A stretch of DNA of 64,000 nt, from NCBI GenBank assembly GCA_011317545.1, contig WUJK01000008.1:2447939-2511938 (forward strand). Reading direction: 5' to 3'. Below are positions 36,021 to 49,300 of the stretch, piece by piece. The DNA comes from Coniella vitis (taxonomy: Eukaryota > Ascomycota > Sordariomycetes > Diaporthales > Schizoparmaceae). The notes under the pieces were generated by a model. The model had not been told where the DNA came from, did no database searches, and saw only the letters and a program-made list of their open reading frames with translations. Positions within the stretch are counted from its first letter, which is position 1, and each line of letters begins with the position of its first letter. A program made the position numbers and the translations under genes.

Positions 36021-39000
36021 CTCACTTTTACCCCTCGGTCTCGCAGCATTCAAGCATCCCACAGCACTACACGTGTGCAGTGGCTTTCAGCATGACCGCG
36101 GGGTCGACGGTGTCGGGACGCGAGGCATTCACTTCACCGTCTGTCTGCCCGTTCTGCCTCCCCGTCCATTGCTTGGCCTGGAGCTTCTTGGTCTGGAGAC
36201 GAGGTCCAGACGGTGGAGCCCATCCTTCTGCATCACGAAAGAAACCCGGATCATCCGCTTATGACCGACCCATCCACTGCTGCTTCAGGCTGCGCCTGGG
36301 GTTGTTACGGCTTGAAGTGTACTACTGCAGTATATGGCGTGTACGCTTCGTCGCCATAGTCAAGCCCTGACCTCATACAGTTCTCGTTTGGATGCTGGGA
36401 ACTGTCCCTACTTTATACGGAACGACAGTCGTCCCCCAGCTTCTAGAAGCCTTGAGGCATTCAAGGACAGCTTTACTATGGTATAGCATCCCTGCTGATG
36501 GCTGTCAGACGCGGCCAAGCACCGAAACGCTATCTATTCGTAGTAGTGGCTCACATGCAAGTGATTACGCTGCTGATACGAGCTGTCTGTTCGTGGGCTA
36601 CTGGATTTTTGACTTTACAGCGTCCTGCTATCTGGCAAGACAAGGTGGGCGATTGAGGCTCGATACTGACAGCAGCAGCAGAATACCTCACATCTCGGGG
36701 CAGGTATTGTTGAAGAAAGCGAACAGCAATCTGCAGCTGTCCGACCCTCACTGCCGCCTTGCAGGGTGCTACATTTCATTCTCGTCAATTCGACAGGTTG
36801 TGGCGATACCGCCACCATCTGTGTCCCAAGACTGGTCAACAGACGACCGACTTTTTCTCCTGTGCATGTCAGTCGCTGGTCTACAGCACGGCCTGTCTTT
36901 AGAATATTTGCGATGAGCGCGCGCCTGGTCTTCCCCGGAAAGCCCGTCAAATTAAAGGCGGCTTTTGGCCCGCCAGGCCCGCATTCGACAGGGCTGTCAG
37001 AAACCGTGGGATCCCTCGCTCGCATTCCATCCAAAAATGGTCTTGATGCAATCTTTCCTCATCCCTTCTTGTTACCCCTCGCGCGCGGTATTGGACGGTA
37101 TGGTAAATAGGCTGTGCGGGGATCTGTTACAATAAATACAGCAAAGGCGGCATCTGGAAAAGGTGGTGGGTCAGCAACAAAAAATTGTGTCCACCTTTGC
37201 GAAAAGCTACTGAAGTTTTGATTTGCATGGGGCGACCGCTGTTTGGAGGGCTGGCGGGGTCGCGTGCTTGTCCGAGGCAGCACAAAGCAGAATTGGTAAG
37301 TTGCACGGGTGGGATATCCCCCCCCCCCTTTGTGAACGCAAGCGCAAGTAGTATTTTGTGGGCGCTGACGCTATTAGGTGTACAGACACAAAATCGTTCT
37401 GTGTTTGTGCGTCTTGGACAAGAGAGAGCTGTGGCCCTGAAGATCCATTGCCGCCAAAAGAATCCTTCAAAATATATGGCTCTACCAGGACAAGATCCGA
37501 ATCCCAACTGTTCTCTTCCATCCCTGACGCCATCCTCAATGCATGGGGCAACGGAACGAAGTCGTTGTCGCCGCTGCGTTGCGTACTATGTATGACTCTG
37601 GAGGCCTGGAAGAGGTTGAGCGCAGCTATCAACAAGTCCGGCCTTTCTTTGATCGAATCGGGTACTGCTTTCATTTTCACATCTAGCAGAGAAAGCATAT
37701 GACATGCGCTTCAGACATTCCATACAAGCCGATGGGCTCAAAAAGCTGCCTGGCTATCTTAGTTCTGGTCGTCTGACGGAAGACAAGCCTCGGGACGAAG
37801 GGGCCCTCTTCGAATGAGTTCAGCATATGCCCCTCCTCCCCCGCTCCCCCTCCTCCTCCTGTCGAGGTAATAAGCAACTTTTGCCCCTCGCGGCATGCTT
37901 CAGAGGAAAACTTACGATAAAGGCGGTCTGCTTATCAGTGCGTTCGTCTCATCAGGGTCCAGAGGAAGGAAGCGCGTGTGTAGTTCATACTGTACAATTT
38001 ATACTATATACTACATCACTGCGTCTAACTACTAACCAACCACACAGGAGGGGATCGGAGGGCTGGGGCGGGATGAACAAGCCGTTAGCCTTATCCAGCG
38101 GCGCATGCTTTATCTACCACAGTGTGCGCATACCGCCCTTCTCGGACTCTCTCAGCAAGCCGCTCCCCCGGCGCACGATGCCGATAAAAGCTAGGATTGG
38201 AAAAGAAAAGTGCCCCGCGTCCCGACTCTGGCCGAAAGAACCACAGGGGAACAGAAGGAAAAAGCTAAACAAGAGCAAGAAGAGGATTCCCCTCCCTCCC
38301 GAGGCGCGGCAGCACTTCCGGGGAGGGAAAAGAGTGGATACCTCAGTGACAGTGGAGAAGGGATACGACGTGCTCCACGTTTTTTTTTCCTCCCGGGACC
38401 CGTTCCCCGGTGCATTCTTGACACATTTGGGGGGGATGGAGGGGAAGGGGGAGATCCCTAGGGCCCAGCTGTTTTTTAGTGTTCTGCTTTGCGCGAAACC
38501 ATGATCATCGTACACGGGACACCACACCAAGGCGGGCGGGCCCTGGCTAGCATCTTATTGCAAAATCAGGCATCTTGTCTCGAGACTCGAGTCTTCGTGC
38601 TTGTGGTTTGTCGTCATGATCCAAACGGACATCATGGGGCAGGGACAAGGCATCGAGGTTGCGACGCAGAGCCTATAGACCCCAGGACGCCTAGACGAGC
38701 TCTGGGTCTTCGGTACAGGCACCCAAAACCTTACCAAGTCTGGACAGAAGAGAACACAACAAAAAGAAGGGGGAAAAGAACAAAAGGGGGGAGATGGGCA
38801 AGGTGAGTCGAGCCGTGCCTGGTGAAGTATGACGTAAACGTAGCAGGTGCGTCTAAAAATAAGCGATACTCACTGCACAGTACATAGTATGCGCCCGCCC
38901 AAGACGGTGGTAATGTGATATGAAGGGCCCGGGCACATCACAATACCATGTACTCTTGCTCACTTATCACCTTTCCCCCTCCCCCTCTCGATGCCATGAA

Positions 39001-40420
39001 GGGCAACCGACCAACCAAACGATCAAGCAATGCCGACGAAAGGAACAAGAAGAGAAAAGAGGGCCAGCTAGCGAGTGGACCAATTATCCATCCAGCCAAG
39101 CCGACCAGTGACCACTACATAGATCCCTATGATTGAGGCTCGGCTCATACGTCAAGGTTATTTCGCAGTCACTCACTTACGCTGTATACTTACGCTGTAT
39201 GTACGAACTAATACCAGTTTGACGTGCTACGGCTTACTCTTTTCTTTTTGTTGATTGACTGCTTGCATTTTGTCGTGTGGCTCCCACGATGAAGTATGTG
39301 GATAACAGGGACCTCTTCTAGGTGTGCCGTTTTCACGGATACGGATACGGTGATGCCAGAGTTTGGTTGATCGATTCTAATGCATATCTACCACGAACCT
39401 CGCAGGTTGACTTCGCTCTCTCCGAAGTAAGACTTCGATCAAGGCGTTGCTGATGATATTTTCTCAAGCGGTTTTCAGCTTTGAGAGAAGGCGGTCGTCC
39501 TCGATCCCGCATACGAAGCCCTTGCTCGACAGGTCATGTATATTTGAAGAGCGACAAAAAAAAAGACACATCTTATCTGGCACCCTTTTTGTCCATGCCT
39601 ACTGATGGAGCAGTATCATCATCACAACAGGCAAAACTCATAAGTCCTGATCATTCGCCCCTTGTCTGATTGTTTCTCGCATTCAAAGCACCCTGTCTCC
39701 GCGAGGCGAGATCCTCCTACTCGGCGACCTGATAAATGAATTCATCGACCAAACAATGCATCTACCGCGGATTACTGCCTATCCAGTGCCACAGTACAAT
39801 ACTCTAGATCACACTTGTGGATTACAAATGTGGAACACAAGAAAGACAAGGAAGAAAAAAAAAAAGGGGGGGGGACGAGAAGCTGAAGGTTCCTGCTTTC
39901 ATTTACTTTGTGACTCGCAACCACTTCTCCAAATGGGCCAGGCATTTGAAGTTCTTGTTCGGCAAAAAAAAAAAAAGAGACGAAGGGCGTTTCCGGATGT
40001 TTGAGTTTGGCCAGATACTTCGAAACAGGCACGCAAGCCAAACGGGAGATCCAATCAAAGCATCTATCTAGGCGGCGAGGACGGGGAAGCAAGCAAACAA
40101 TAACACATCCCCAGGTTGTGAAGTGAAGTCGTGGGTGGGCTGGGGGGGAGAGGAGTGTGACTTGGCAGCGAGAGTCATCTTTCGCTGTAGTGTTCGTTGT
40201 CGTTCTTGATATTTCTTCTTGTTACCAGGACGAGGGGCCGCTCTTGTCTTGTGCTTTGTCGAGGCAACATCCGAGCGCAAAGCTTTCGCCGGGCCAAAGT
40301 TTGACCAAAATGAGCTGGAACCTGAAGAGGTGTCAGGAATGATGACTACAACGATTGCTTGTGATTGAAAGGTTGGTGAGGATCAAGGGGATTGTTGTTG
40401 TTGTTGTATGTTGTCGTCAA

Positions 40421-40421
<1 letters not shown>

Positions 40422-40452
<31 letters not shown>
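40422..40452. repeat. (CT)n microsatellite
   Basis: A CT tract of about thirty bases with one TTT interruption. Confidence 0.85.
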
Positions 40453-42365
40453 AACGCTGTATCACCACAAATCTGCTCAACTTTACGTTGGGGTTGGCTT
40501 AAACGGTCGATGAACTCCTCGAATCTCGATGAACCGGACCCGCGTTCATCCTTTACTTCTTGGGAATGGGCAAAGGCTACAGAGTCCCACGACGAGTCTC
40601 CATTTGTCAGCTCTATGATAGGCGCACCTCTTGATGAAGGCTGGTGTGGGTGCTAACGACAGCATGGTACAGGCTCGTGCAACTGACTGCCATATGTGTG
40701 ACGACCAAAGTGATCATAAACAGAGAACAGCACCGGCAACACCATGGCGGTCCACGGCAAAACCACGATAAGCGCAGGAAGAATAAGAAGAAGGCGTGGT
40801 CCGATTTACGACTTGGGTCGGATCTAATCAGCACTTGTGAGTGAGCCTAGGTAGAGAAGCTCGATACGCACGATATCGATGCCAAAGACCGTGGCTCGAA
40901 CAGATGAACGATATAGTGTCGCGCATTCTTCTACAGAATCAACATCTATTCAATGCCGTTAAGGGATGTGTCTCTGTCCGCGAACTGTATTGTCAAGCTA
41001 TAGAAACCTGACATAGCTTTCCTTTCGCATGCATCAAACGAGGGACTGTTGCCTTGGCTGTTTTGCTTCGCCGTGAGTCTCACCAGTTGGTTCATGTGAG
41101 CTTCGCACTTGAGCCTCACTTTTCGTACCTGTGATTTTAGAAGCATACTATGTATGCAACTGCGCAGTGACTCCATCCTCCAAGGCATCAGAAGACAGAC
41201 AGTACGGTATCATTTGTCCAGCTCTCAATTACTCTACCCACTGCTCGGGACGTTTGCTCCCTTAGGGCCGAGCGATGTAAATGTTTGTACACATAGTATA
41301 TATACACAATACTCCCCATACTACCCACCTACCTAATATGTGTATGTGTGCTCAATGGTTTTTCCTTTCGGAGTATATATATCCACCGTCGCTACTCTCA
41401 CAGTAACATATCCACACTAACCTTGGACGACGAGAAATGCGCAAGCAAGAAACTCCAAGCAAGTAGAAACAACACCTTTATCATCAAGAAACAGTGGGGT
41501 GTTCCACCTCGAATGCGCAAACCCTCCCACCCCCCTCTTTATCCATCAAGCGTTGTGCAATCCTAAAGATAAAGGTTGGGGACCCGGGGAAAGGCGATTT
41601 GACCATATTTTGCCAAACACACACAAGTGTTCCTCTCATCAGCGGCTTTCCAAAAAAAAAAAAAAAATCATTCTTGATGATGTCTACCGTTACACATATT
41701 GCGACACGATGCTGAACCCCCATTGCTCGAAAATTGGAGGAGCATAGAGAAGAAGACAAAAGGGAAAAAAAAAGGAACTGCATAAACTGAGTGACTTCGC
41801 GATTCCTAGCAAGCGAGCGTGGGGGGGGGGGCCTTGGAACTTTATTTACCTGCGGCCTTACACTTAAGGGGAAGTATATACGTGCATACGCATGTATGTA
41901 TCTCGGTAGATCACACTCTCAACGGACAGAGAAACTGAATGAGGAATCTGGATAGGTAAGGTGGTAGGAAGGTATCTACGAAATACTGAATCATTGACCG
42001 TGTATGTGGCAATCTCCGCATGGGCTATGCATAATGGGCGAGAGATACGTGTTCAGTCTGGATTCCATCGTCAGAGTGCTCATATCCTGATGTACAGACA
42101 GGTGTATGCTATGTACGTGGTTTCTTGTCCGCGACATTCGTACATCGAGATCGCGTGTCCGTCAAGCCATCCATTTCCAAGATGCGGATAATAATAATAC
42201 AGTAAAAGCAAGCGAGGAAAACAAGAAAAGACACCCCAAAAAAAGAGAGAAACAACTGCGCCGAACCTTGTTTTTTTCTGTTGGAATATCGAGATCTGAA
42301 TTCCCATTCAAAAATGGGGCAGCTCGCCGAACTGATCTTGTAAATAGTCGGCGACCCCTTCATTT

Positions 42366-42387
42366 TCTTCTTCTTCTTCTTCTTCTT
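42366..42387. repeat. (TTC)n microsatellite
   Basis: Seven TTC units in intergenic DNA. Confidence 0.85.
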
Positions 42388-42569
42388 AAAGCCTTTCTGA
42401 GGGCATACTTGATATAACATGGTACCCACCGGGGCTGAGGAGTTACTTCTTTCTTGCGCAGCTTTTGAATGTACATATGGCCTAATACATGATATGAGCA
42501 TGTCTACATAGTATTGGTACGCAGTACAGCTGTACATGGCCAAATCTCAAGGCCGCATGGATCCCGCGC

Positions 42570-42575
<6 letters not shown>

Positions 42576-42605
<30 letters not shown>
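42576..42605. repeat. Thirty-base poly-A tract
   Basis: This is the longest homopolymer in the window. It could be a microsatellite or the tail of an old retroposed sequence. No coding remnant was recognised beside it. Confidence 0.85.
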
Positions 42606-42606
<1 letters not shown>

Positions 42607-43281
42607 AGTATGGCATCATGGATCAAGTAAACAATTTGATGACGACGTTGTTGGGTAGGATGATGTACCAAGCAGGAAAAAGTAGATTGCACAGGGCTAT
42701 CAGTCATGGGCCTGCTGTGGTTCCCTCTGGATATACTAAGCTTTTGTTCTTCGGATGGGTGCGCCCTTGGACTGGATATGTATACTATGTAAGGTCGAAT
42801 AGACAAGACACGATCAATGACGAAAATATTTGCACTGACTTCCTGACAATGAGCTTCCACTACCGCGAGTGAGAGCCGCGAATGACTATGTATTGTTCTC
42901 CAAAAAGCATCAAGTTGACTTCCATATAAAGGGGTTCACGATATTACTGTGAGGATTTCCCGAACTTGCCCCGGCGGTTGAAACGTCTGGGTGGCATTCA
43001 GACCCGCGCAATCCCACAGATCAGATAAACCCATACGCACAGATCGTACAGGCTATGACAGGCGGGAGGGAGCAAGGCAACGATGACGATATCCTCAAGC
43101 CTGCTCAGTCGGCTAGCCCTTCTTAGCTCTTGTCAGGTTGAATTTCATGCATCCTCCCCGCGTGCTTCCTCTTCTTGTCTTCTGTTGCTTTTCTGGCCGC
43201 TGGCCCCTGATGGATAGACAACGGTATCTGTCTACTTTGAACATGCTTGGCGAGTGTTCAAGGTGCGGTTTGCGTAGCTAA

Positions 43282-43330
43282 ACCCATCCACCCCGTCCAC
43301 CCTATCCACCCATCCACCTCATCCACCCCA
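43282..43330. repeat. Short minisatellite of CCATCCACC-like units
   Basis: About five imperfect 9-base units (CCATCCACC, CCGTCCACC, CTATCCACC and variants) lie in tandem. Confidence 0.75.
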
Positions 43331-44920
43331 TTGCCATTGACACGCAAGGCACCCGGGGGTGGTGGGGTTGGTGTGTCCTGCAGGACAGGAAAGCGGGCGC
43401 ACCACTTACTTCTAGAAGACATCCGTCCCTGCGAACCCCTGAAATCCTGGGTCCTTCGTGGATAACGGCGACCTGTGATTGTAGCCCCTAGGCAGTCAGT
43501 GTGCGGGCGCTCAACCTGAAGGGAAAAAAAAAAAAAAGGCCGGCCCCCACATGCGCCCAAAAAAGTGAGCCATTTTCAACACAATCGTGTACAAGCCATT
43601 GCAAGCGCTCTTTGAGCAGGTTGCGGTTGCGGTTGCGCCTGCGGCTCACCAGGCACGTCTCCTCAAGGTTTGCGTGGGCTGTCTTTTTCATGTTAACTCT
43701 TGGGCCTTACATAGTACAAGATATCGCTGTAGGACGGCACCATACTATGTAGTAAAATGCCTCGCGAACACAAAAGCAGCGGGCATTTGCCCTATCGGGG
43801 ACAGGTCTGGTGCGGGACTGAAACGCGCACTCTCCACACCGGTGAGCCCAAAGCTGCAAAGGCATGCAGACGCACCACCATGCAATGCAACGCTCGCCTT
43901 ATCTTCCCACACCATGCTCATGCCCGCTCCTGCAGCAGGGTGCAGAGCTCCAGCCCGTACCGTATACATACATACTATGTAGTAGTGGACATAAAACACA
44001 GAGCAGGTGAAGGTGCCCGGAGTTGGCAGCTGAGCAGCGCAGCAGACGGCCTGGACAGTGCACCTGATGGGGTTCTTGACCACGCGATCGATGAACGTCC
44101 CTGCGATGCCAACGTCGACGCGCTCTCTGGAGACGTGATATTCTTGGTCTGCTGCGCCATCAATGCCACGTGAGAGCACCCCCTCATCGCATTCCTGGCG
44201 AAAGGAGTGCGCGCCTTGGACATTGGCCTGGGTAAAGTCCAGTCCCTTCCAGCAACTCGCTTTCATCAAGGAGCGAGTCCTCTCCGTCTGACGGCGGAGG
44301 TGACAATGTTGAATTTGTTGGGTCCCAGCGGCACCCCCTCGACGAGAGCTTCTTGTAGCCTCCGGACGCTGTAGCCCGAGCCACCAGCTTACAAAAAGGA
44401 CCGATCGATGTGGTTCTTGCCTGTCCGCCAGCACCTTGAATCGAGCGTGCCGTGACAACAAAGACGCTGCTGTTTATGCTCTGTGCCCCTCCTAGCTAGC
44501 TACGGAGCTTTCCAAACTTGGGACCGGCCAGACATTCTTGGAGGTTGGCAGGCCTGAGGTGATCGTGGTACTGCAAGCACAGGCTGCGTGTTGGTGACGA
44601 GCTTGGAAGGCAGACTGGAAGTATCGTAGGGCTGTCGCGCCATAGTAGTTGCCGACCTGGAGGCGTAAGAGATGATAGTGGTTGTCGACATTGGAAAATG
44701 ACGAGAAGCAAAAGCACAGCTCGGATGGATCCGATATCAAAGTCAAGCCAAAAAAGAAAAAGCGTCCATCTCAGGGAGCTCAGTTCCGCCGTTCGGCCCC
44801 GCTACTCTGTACTTCACGGCGGCGAGATCAGTCCGCTAGTGCTATGTATATAGGAACCTAGATAAAGTACTTGCTTGCATGTACTGTGTAGCTCTGGCCC
44901 CCACTTCCCTCCATTGAGCG

Positions 44921-45021
44921 ACTACATAGCACATAGTACAAAGTAGTGCGGCGTGCTGTGTATATGATACCTGCTGTTACTGTGTAATTCCCAGGGGCTA
45001 CTATGTAGATGATACTATGTA
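44921..45021. repeat. Cluster of dispersed-palindrome half-sites
   Basis: CTACATAGCACATAGTAC is followed about 65 bases later by ACTATGTAGATGATACTATGT. These are variants of the same palindromic motif, about 1.4 kb upstream of the Ras-GEF start. Confidence 0.75.
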
Positions 45022-45548
45022 TGTGTGTAGCGACCCCAACTTGGCACTGTACACAGTACAACAGCGGGCCGACTGACCCCAACACAGGCTGCTCGTGCCA
45101 CCAATTTGGCAGCGGACAGACGCTGCGGGCGCAACGTCCAAAGTCCACCATTCTAGCCCACCTGCAAGACCCCTCCCCTAACAGGCCTTGCAGGCCGCCG
45201 TGCCCAGACCTGCTAGGCGGAACTTTGCAGTAGTGCGTGCGGTACATAGTACTTGCCAAGCAGGCGCTCGTCTCCTTTTCCCCCACCCGTCCCCCTCGTC
45301 TCTTCACGTTATTCTCCTTTTCTGCGGGTGGTTTTTGCGGTTCCCTGGCCCTGCCACGAGACGACCCAAGCACCAAGACAGCTCCAAAACCTTTTTTTTT
45401 GGGGGGGGGGGATCTTTGCCTTGGAGCGCACTGAAGTTCACACAAGTATCAGCGTTCGCTGCCCTGTGTGGCTTTTTGTCTTGTGGCTGGCATAGAGTAA
45501 GTAACATGTTACTACGTACAGTGCGGTGCAGGGCCCGAGCAGAGGCTT

Positions 45549-45565
45549 ACTATGTACATAGTATA
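45549..45565. repeat. Perfect palindrome TACTATGTACATAGTA
   Basis: This is the second perfect 16-bp copy, about 800 bp upstream of the Ras-GEF start codon. Confidence 0.85.
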
Positions 45566-46349
45566 GCGGCTCTAGCCTCCCCCAGCCGCTGAGCTCGTCC
45601 AGACACTGCCCTGTGCCCCTCCCGCCAATGACCTAAAGCAGAAAACGTCTTGGTTTGCGCTCCCCAACCAATCTCAGGGCCGGGCCCCGTGTTCCTCTTT
45701 TTTCTGCATTCCCGTATTTGCCCATTGCCCATTACCCGCCCGCCAGACAAAGCTTCGGCCATTCACAAAGCCCTCGCGGTTTGTCGTGGCTGCTACCAAT
45801 TTCCTTGCCCGAGCCACCGCACACTCAGGTCATTCCCAGTGTGCTGCGATTCTTCATCGTTGCTCGCTGCCCCAGCCAGAGAGACAGATCGACCGGCGAA
45901 CGGCTTGTCGAACCGGCCAGCCCAACGAGTCAAGCCAGAGCCCAGGGCAGCCCCCTCAACCCTGCAGCGTCCCAAGTCAGCCCGCGCCCGCTGCACTCGA
46001 TCCCACCTGGGCAACTGGGGTAGGCACCAGGACACCAGGACACTTACCATAGTACCTACCCGTGCCTGCCTTTTCGCTTGATAACGCACCTCCAAGACAC
46101 GGCACGCCCACACCGGCCCCTCGATCCCTGACCTCCCGCCTTTGAGCGACATTCGAGACGAGCCACACGGCGTCACGAGCCGTCACGCATCCCAAGCCAA
46201 ATCTTTTCCAGGCTCATACCCGCTGGCACTGCCACTGCCACGATCCATCTCTAGGCTGTGCTGCCATCACACACGCTCAGTCGCGCGCCTGCATGGCTCA
46301 GGTCCAGCTCTGAGCATCCTGGTATCCCACTTCTACGGCGACCACCACG

Positions 46350-49300
46350 ATGCTCATGACACAGAGCCCCGTCTCAGCATTTGTACAGGGCTCTAAGCAA
46401 CAACGGCAGCAGCAGCCGCAGCAGCAGCCGCAGCAGCAGCTCAACGGTAATACATACGACTCCCGCCGCAACGACTCCTATTCCCAGTCCAGAGACACGG
46501 CCGACCCGCTGTCGGCCGACCCTCAAACCATCGCCGCTACCAGCACCTCCACCCCATACTACCAGCCGTTCGCCATGAACGGCATCGTCGGCACCGCGCC
46601 GCCCGGTGCCATGTACGTCCGTGCCCTCTACGATTACGAAGCCGACGATAGAACCAGTCTGAGCTTCCACGAGGGCGATGTCATCCAAGTCATCACCCAG
46701 CTCGAGAGTGGCTGGTGGGATGGCGTAATCAACGGTGTCCGCGGCTGGTTTCCCAGCAACTACTGCCAAGTCATCTCGAGCCCCGACGAACTGACCGAAA
46801 TCGACCATCAAGAAAACGGCCTGGCGGGGGCGCTGGAAGAAGAGCCCGAAGAAGAGGCCTACGATGAAGACGAGGCCGACATGTCCGAGCTCGAGGAGCT
46901 GCCTCTGGATGGCGCCCACAATGGCCAAATATCGAGGGCCGACTACTGGATACCCCAGGCCACGGCTAATGGCCGCCTCTTTTACTACAACACCATGACT
47001 GGAGAGAGCTCCTCAGAGCTGCCACTCGAATCGCCCTCTTCCGTTACGGAGAATGGGCCGCGCGACCGCATGAACGTCAACTTGCCCGACAGGACCAGGC
47101 CGCCCCCAGAGCTCATGGCTAGGGGCCTGATGCAAGATGAGGATGAGGATTCCGAGGCCACTTCTGCATCAGAGCTGGACGGGGAAAACATTGTGTTTGG
47201 TCGCCAGGTAAGGAATCCGATCCTGTTACTACAAACACTCCTCGCGTGTCCTTCAGGATGATCGTACTTCCAAGAGAAGAGTTGTGATTTGCTAAACTTG
47301 TTGTGTTTATTTTGTTTGTTTGTCTCAATAGGCTCGAAACCGACGATCCTTGAACAGAGATGGCATATCGCCTGCACCATCCTTGGACTCCATCAACGGC
47401 CAATATGCCTATGGCAGAAATAATAGCACAATAAGCTCGACACGCTTGGTCGACCAGGCTCCAACCTTTACTGCGGGCGCTACCTTCAACCTCCCCTCGG
47501 CGGCAACCATACCCCGCTCATTCTTTGACGACGGTAGCACGCCGCCGCTGACATGGAGCCGCCTGGTGTCAAACATGAAGAAGGCAATTGACCGATACCG
47601 TGAGGCCATCAACAATGGCGACAAGTCCGAATATGTCGCACGGGCCGAGGACATATCGGATCATCTGCGCCTGCTCTTGGCGGCTGGCTCGGGCACGACC
47701 GACAACCACTCAGGCCAACCATCGATTATATCCACAAACAAGGCGCTGTACCCGCATTTCAGAGACATGATGTCCAAGTTCTCCAAGCTGGTCGTTTCTT
47801 CCCACATTGCAGCTGCCGATTTCCCCGCCCCCGAGTCGGGACCAAAGTGCCTGCATGAAGCCGATGGTGTTCTGCTTGGTGTCTTTAGCTACGTTGAAGT
47901 GGCAAGACAGCAACGAGGCGAGGAGATTCCCAGACTCTTCCCCGGATTTGTCATTGGCAGCACGACTGGGGGTAGTTGGCAAAATAACGGCCTGGGTCCT
48001 CGGGATCCTATCACATCAAATTTCCTAGATGATGAGGAGGGTGTAATTGAGCCGACGGCTGTCCTCGACGGCAAGCTACTGGAACGTCTTGATGAGCTTA
48101 AGCGCATGCTTGTGTCCAGTATTCGCGAGTTGGATAAGAACTTGGTTATTTCAGACAAGATTGTCACGCGTTTCAAGCACGAAATTCTTGGTAACAACGT
48201 CTGCTCCGCCGGAGGCAGAGTCACAGAGACGTTCAAGCCGTGGATCGCCATGATCGAGTCCATTGACCTCTCGTCTCTTGAAAACAGCTTCCAGACGCCT
48301 CAACTCACGGATTTCAGCATCAACAAACAGAGTCTCTACGACAACATATCGGATCTGATTCTGGGCTGCCAGGCCGTTGCAGGTCCACTTGCCGATGAGT
48401 GGTCAGAAGTTCGGGGCGAAGCCCTGGAGAATAGGCTCGAATACGTCAGGCAGTGCGCCAAGGCACTTGAGATCAACTCATCCCATATAGGGTTCTCGTT
48501 GCAGCTCTTGTCCGAACAGGTCCAGATCAACCTTCAGCAACAAGCAGAAGCCCGTGCAAGAGAAGAGCAGCAGTCGAGGCAGCCGCTTACACGCGGCGAG
48601 ACCATGCCATATGGAGGCCACATACGAAACGAGTCTCGGGTCACCCGCCCGCCCCTCAATACTTCGCAGTCGTATACTGAAGGCGAGGCCAATATTGCGA
48701 ACAACATGACGCGGGTCACAACATCTGCAAAGGTCAAGAGGATCCTGGGCGAAGATCCCACTCCTCAGCAGACTGCCACGGATGAGTTGCCAGAGTACCT
48801 GCGTCTTGATTATGAAAGTGAACTTGCTTGGGATTTCAAGTCATCGCCGGCTCAGATCAAAGGAGGATCTCTCATCGCTTTAGTAGAGCAGCTCACTCGG
48901 CACGATAAGCTCGACTCCAATTTCAACAACACGTTCCTTCTTACCTATAGGTCGTTCACAACAGCCCGTGAACTGTTTGAGCTTCTGGTGCACAGATTTG
49001 GTATTCAGCCGCCAGAGGGCCTCTCACCCGCAGACTTCGAGCTCTGGCGAGAAAAGAAGCAAACACTGATTCGCTTTCGGGTGGTGAACATCCTCAAGAA
49101 CTGGTTTGAAACGTTTTGGATGGAAGACAGCCAAGAGGAACAGACCAAGAACCTGATTCGAGATGTTTACAACTTCGCCAGGGACACAGTCAAGTCTACA
49201 GAGACTCCAGGATCAGCCCCCTTGATGGCGCTGTTGGACCAGAGAATGACTGGCAAGGATCTGAGCCGACGTCTGATCCAAACCCAGAACCAGTCGGCAC

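Larger units (their letters stand above)
32953..46349. other. 13.4-kb gene desert between transcription factor and Ras-GEF
   Basis: Both flanking genes point away from this stretch. Reading frames up to 238 codons exist but overlap, lack splice-supported extension and match no family I know. The region is rich in microsatellites and holds most of the copies of the TACTATGTA/TACATAGTA motif. The first ~700 bp next to the transcription factor and the last ~600 bp before the Ras-GEF are likely promoter and 5' UTR. Long non-coding RNAs or a rapidly evolving gene are possible but not supported. Confidence 0.5.

Noticed and set aside
37827..38504. 225-codon plus-strand frame in the gene desert
   Set aside because: No recognised domain, overlapping frames on the other strand, and low-complexity Lys/Arg stretches. 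Treated as chance.
43745..44461. 238-codon minus-strand frame in the gene desert
   Set aside because: Composition is irregular, several overlapping frames exist on both strands, it spans two copies of the dispersed palindrome, and no domain is recognisable.
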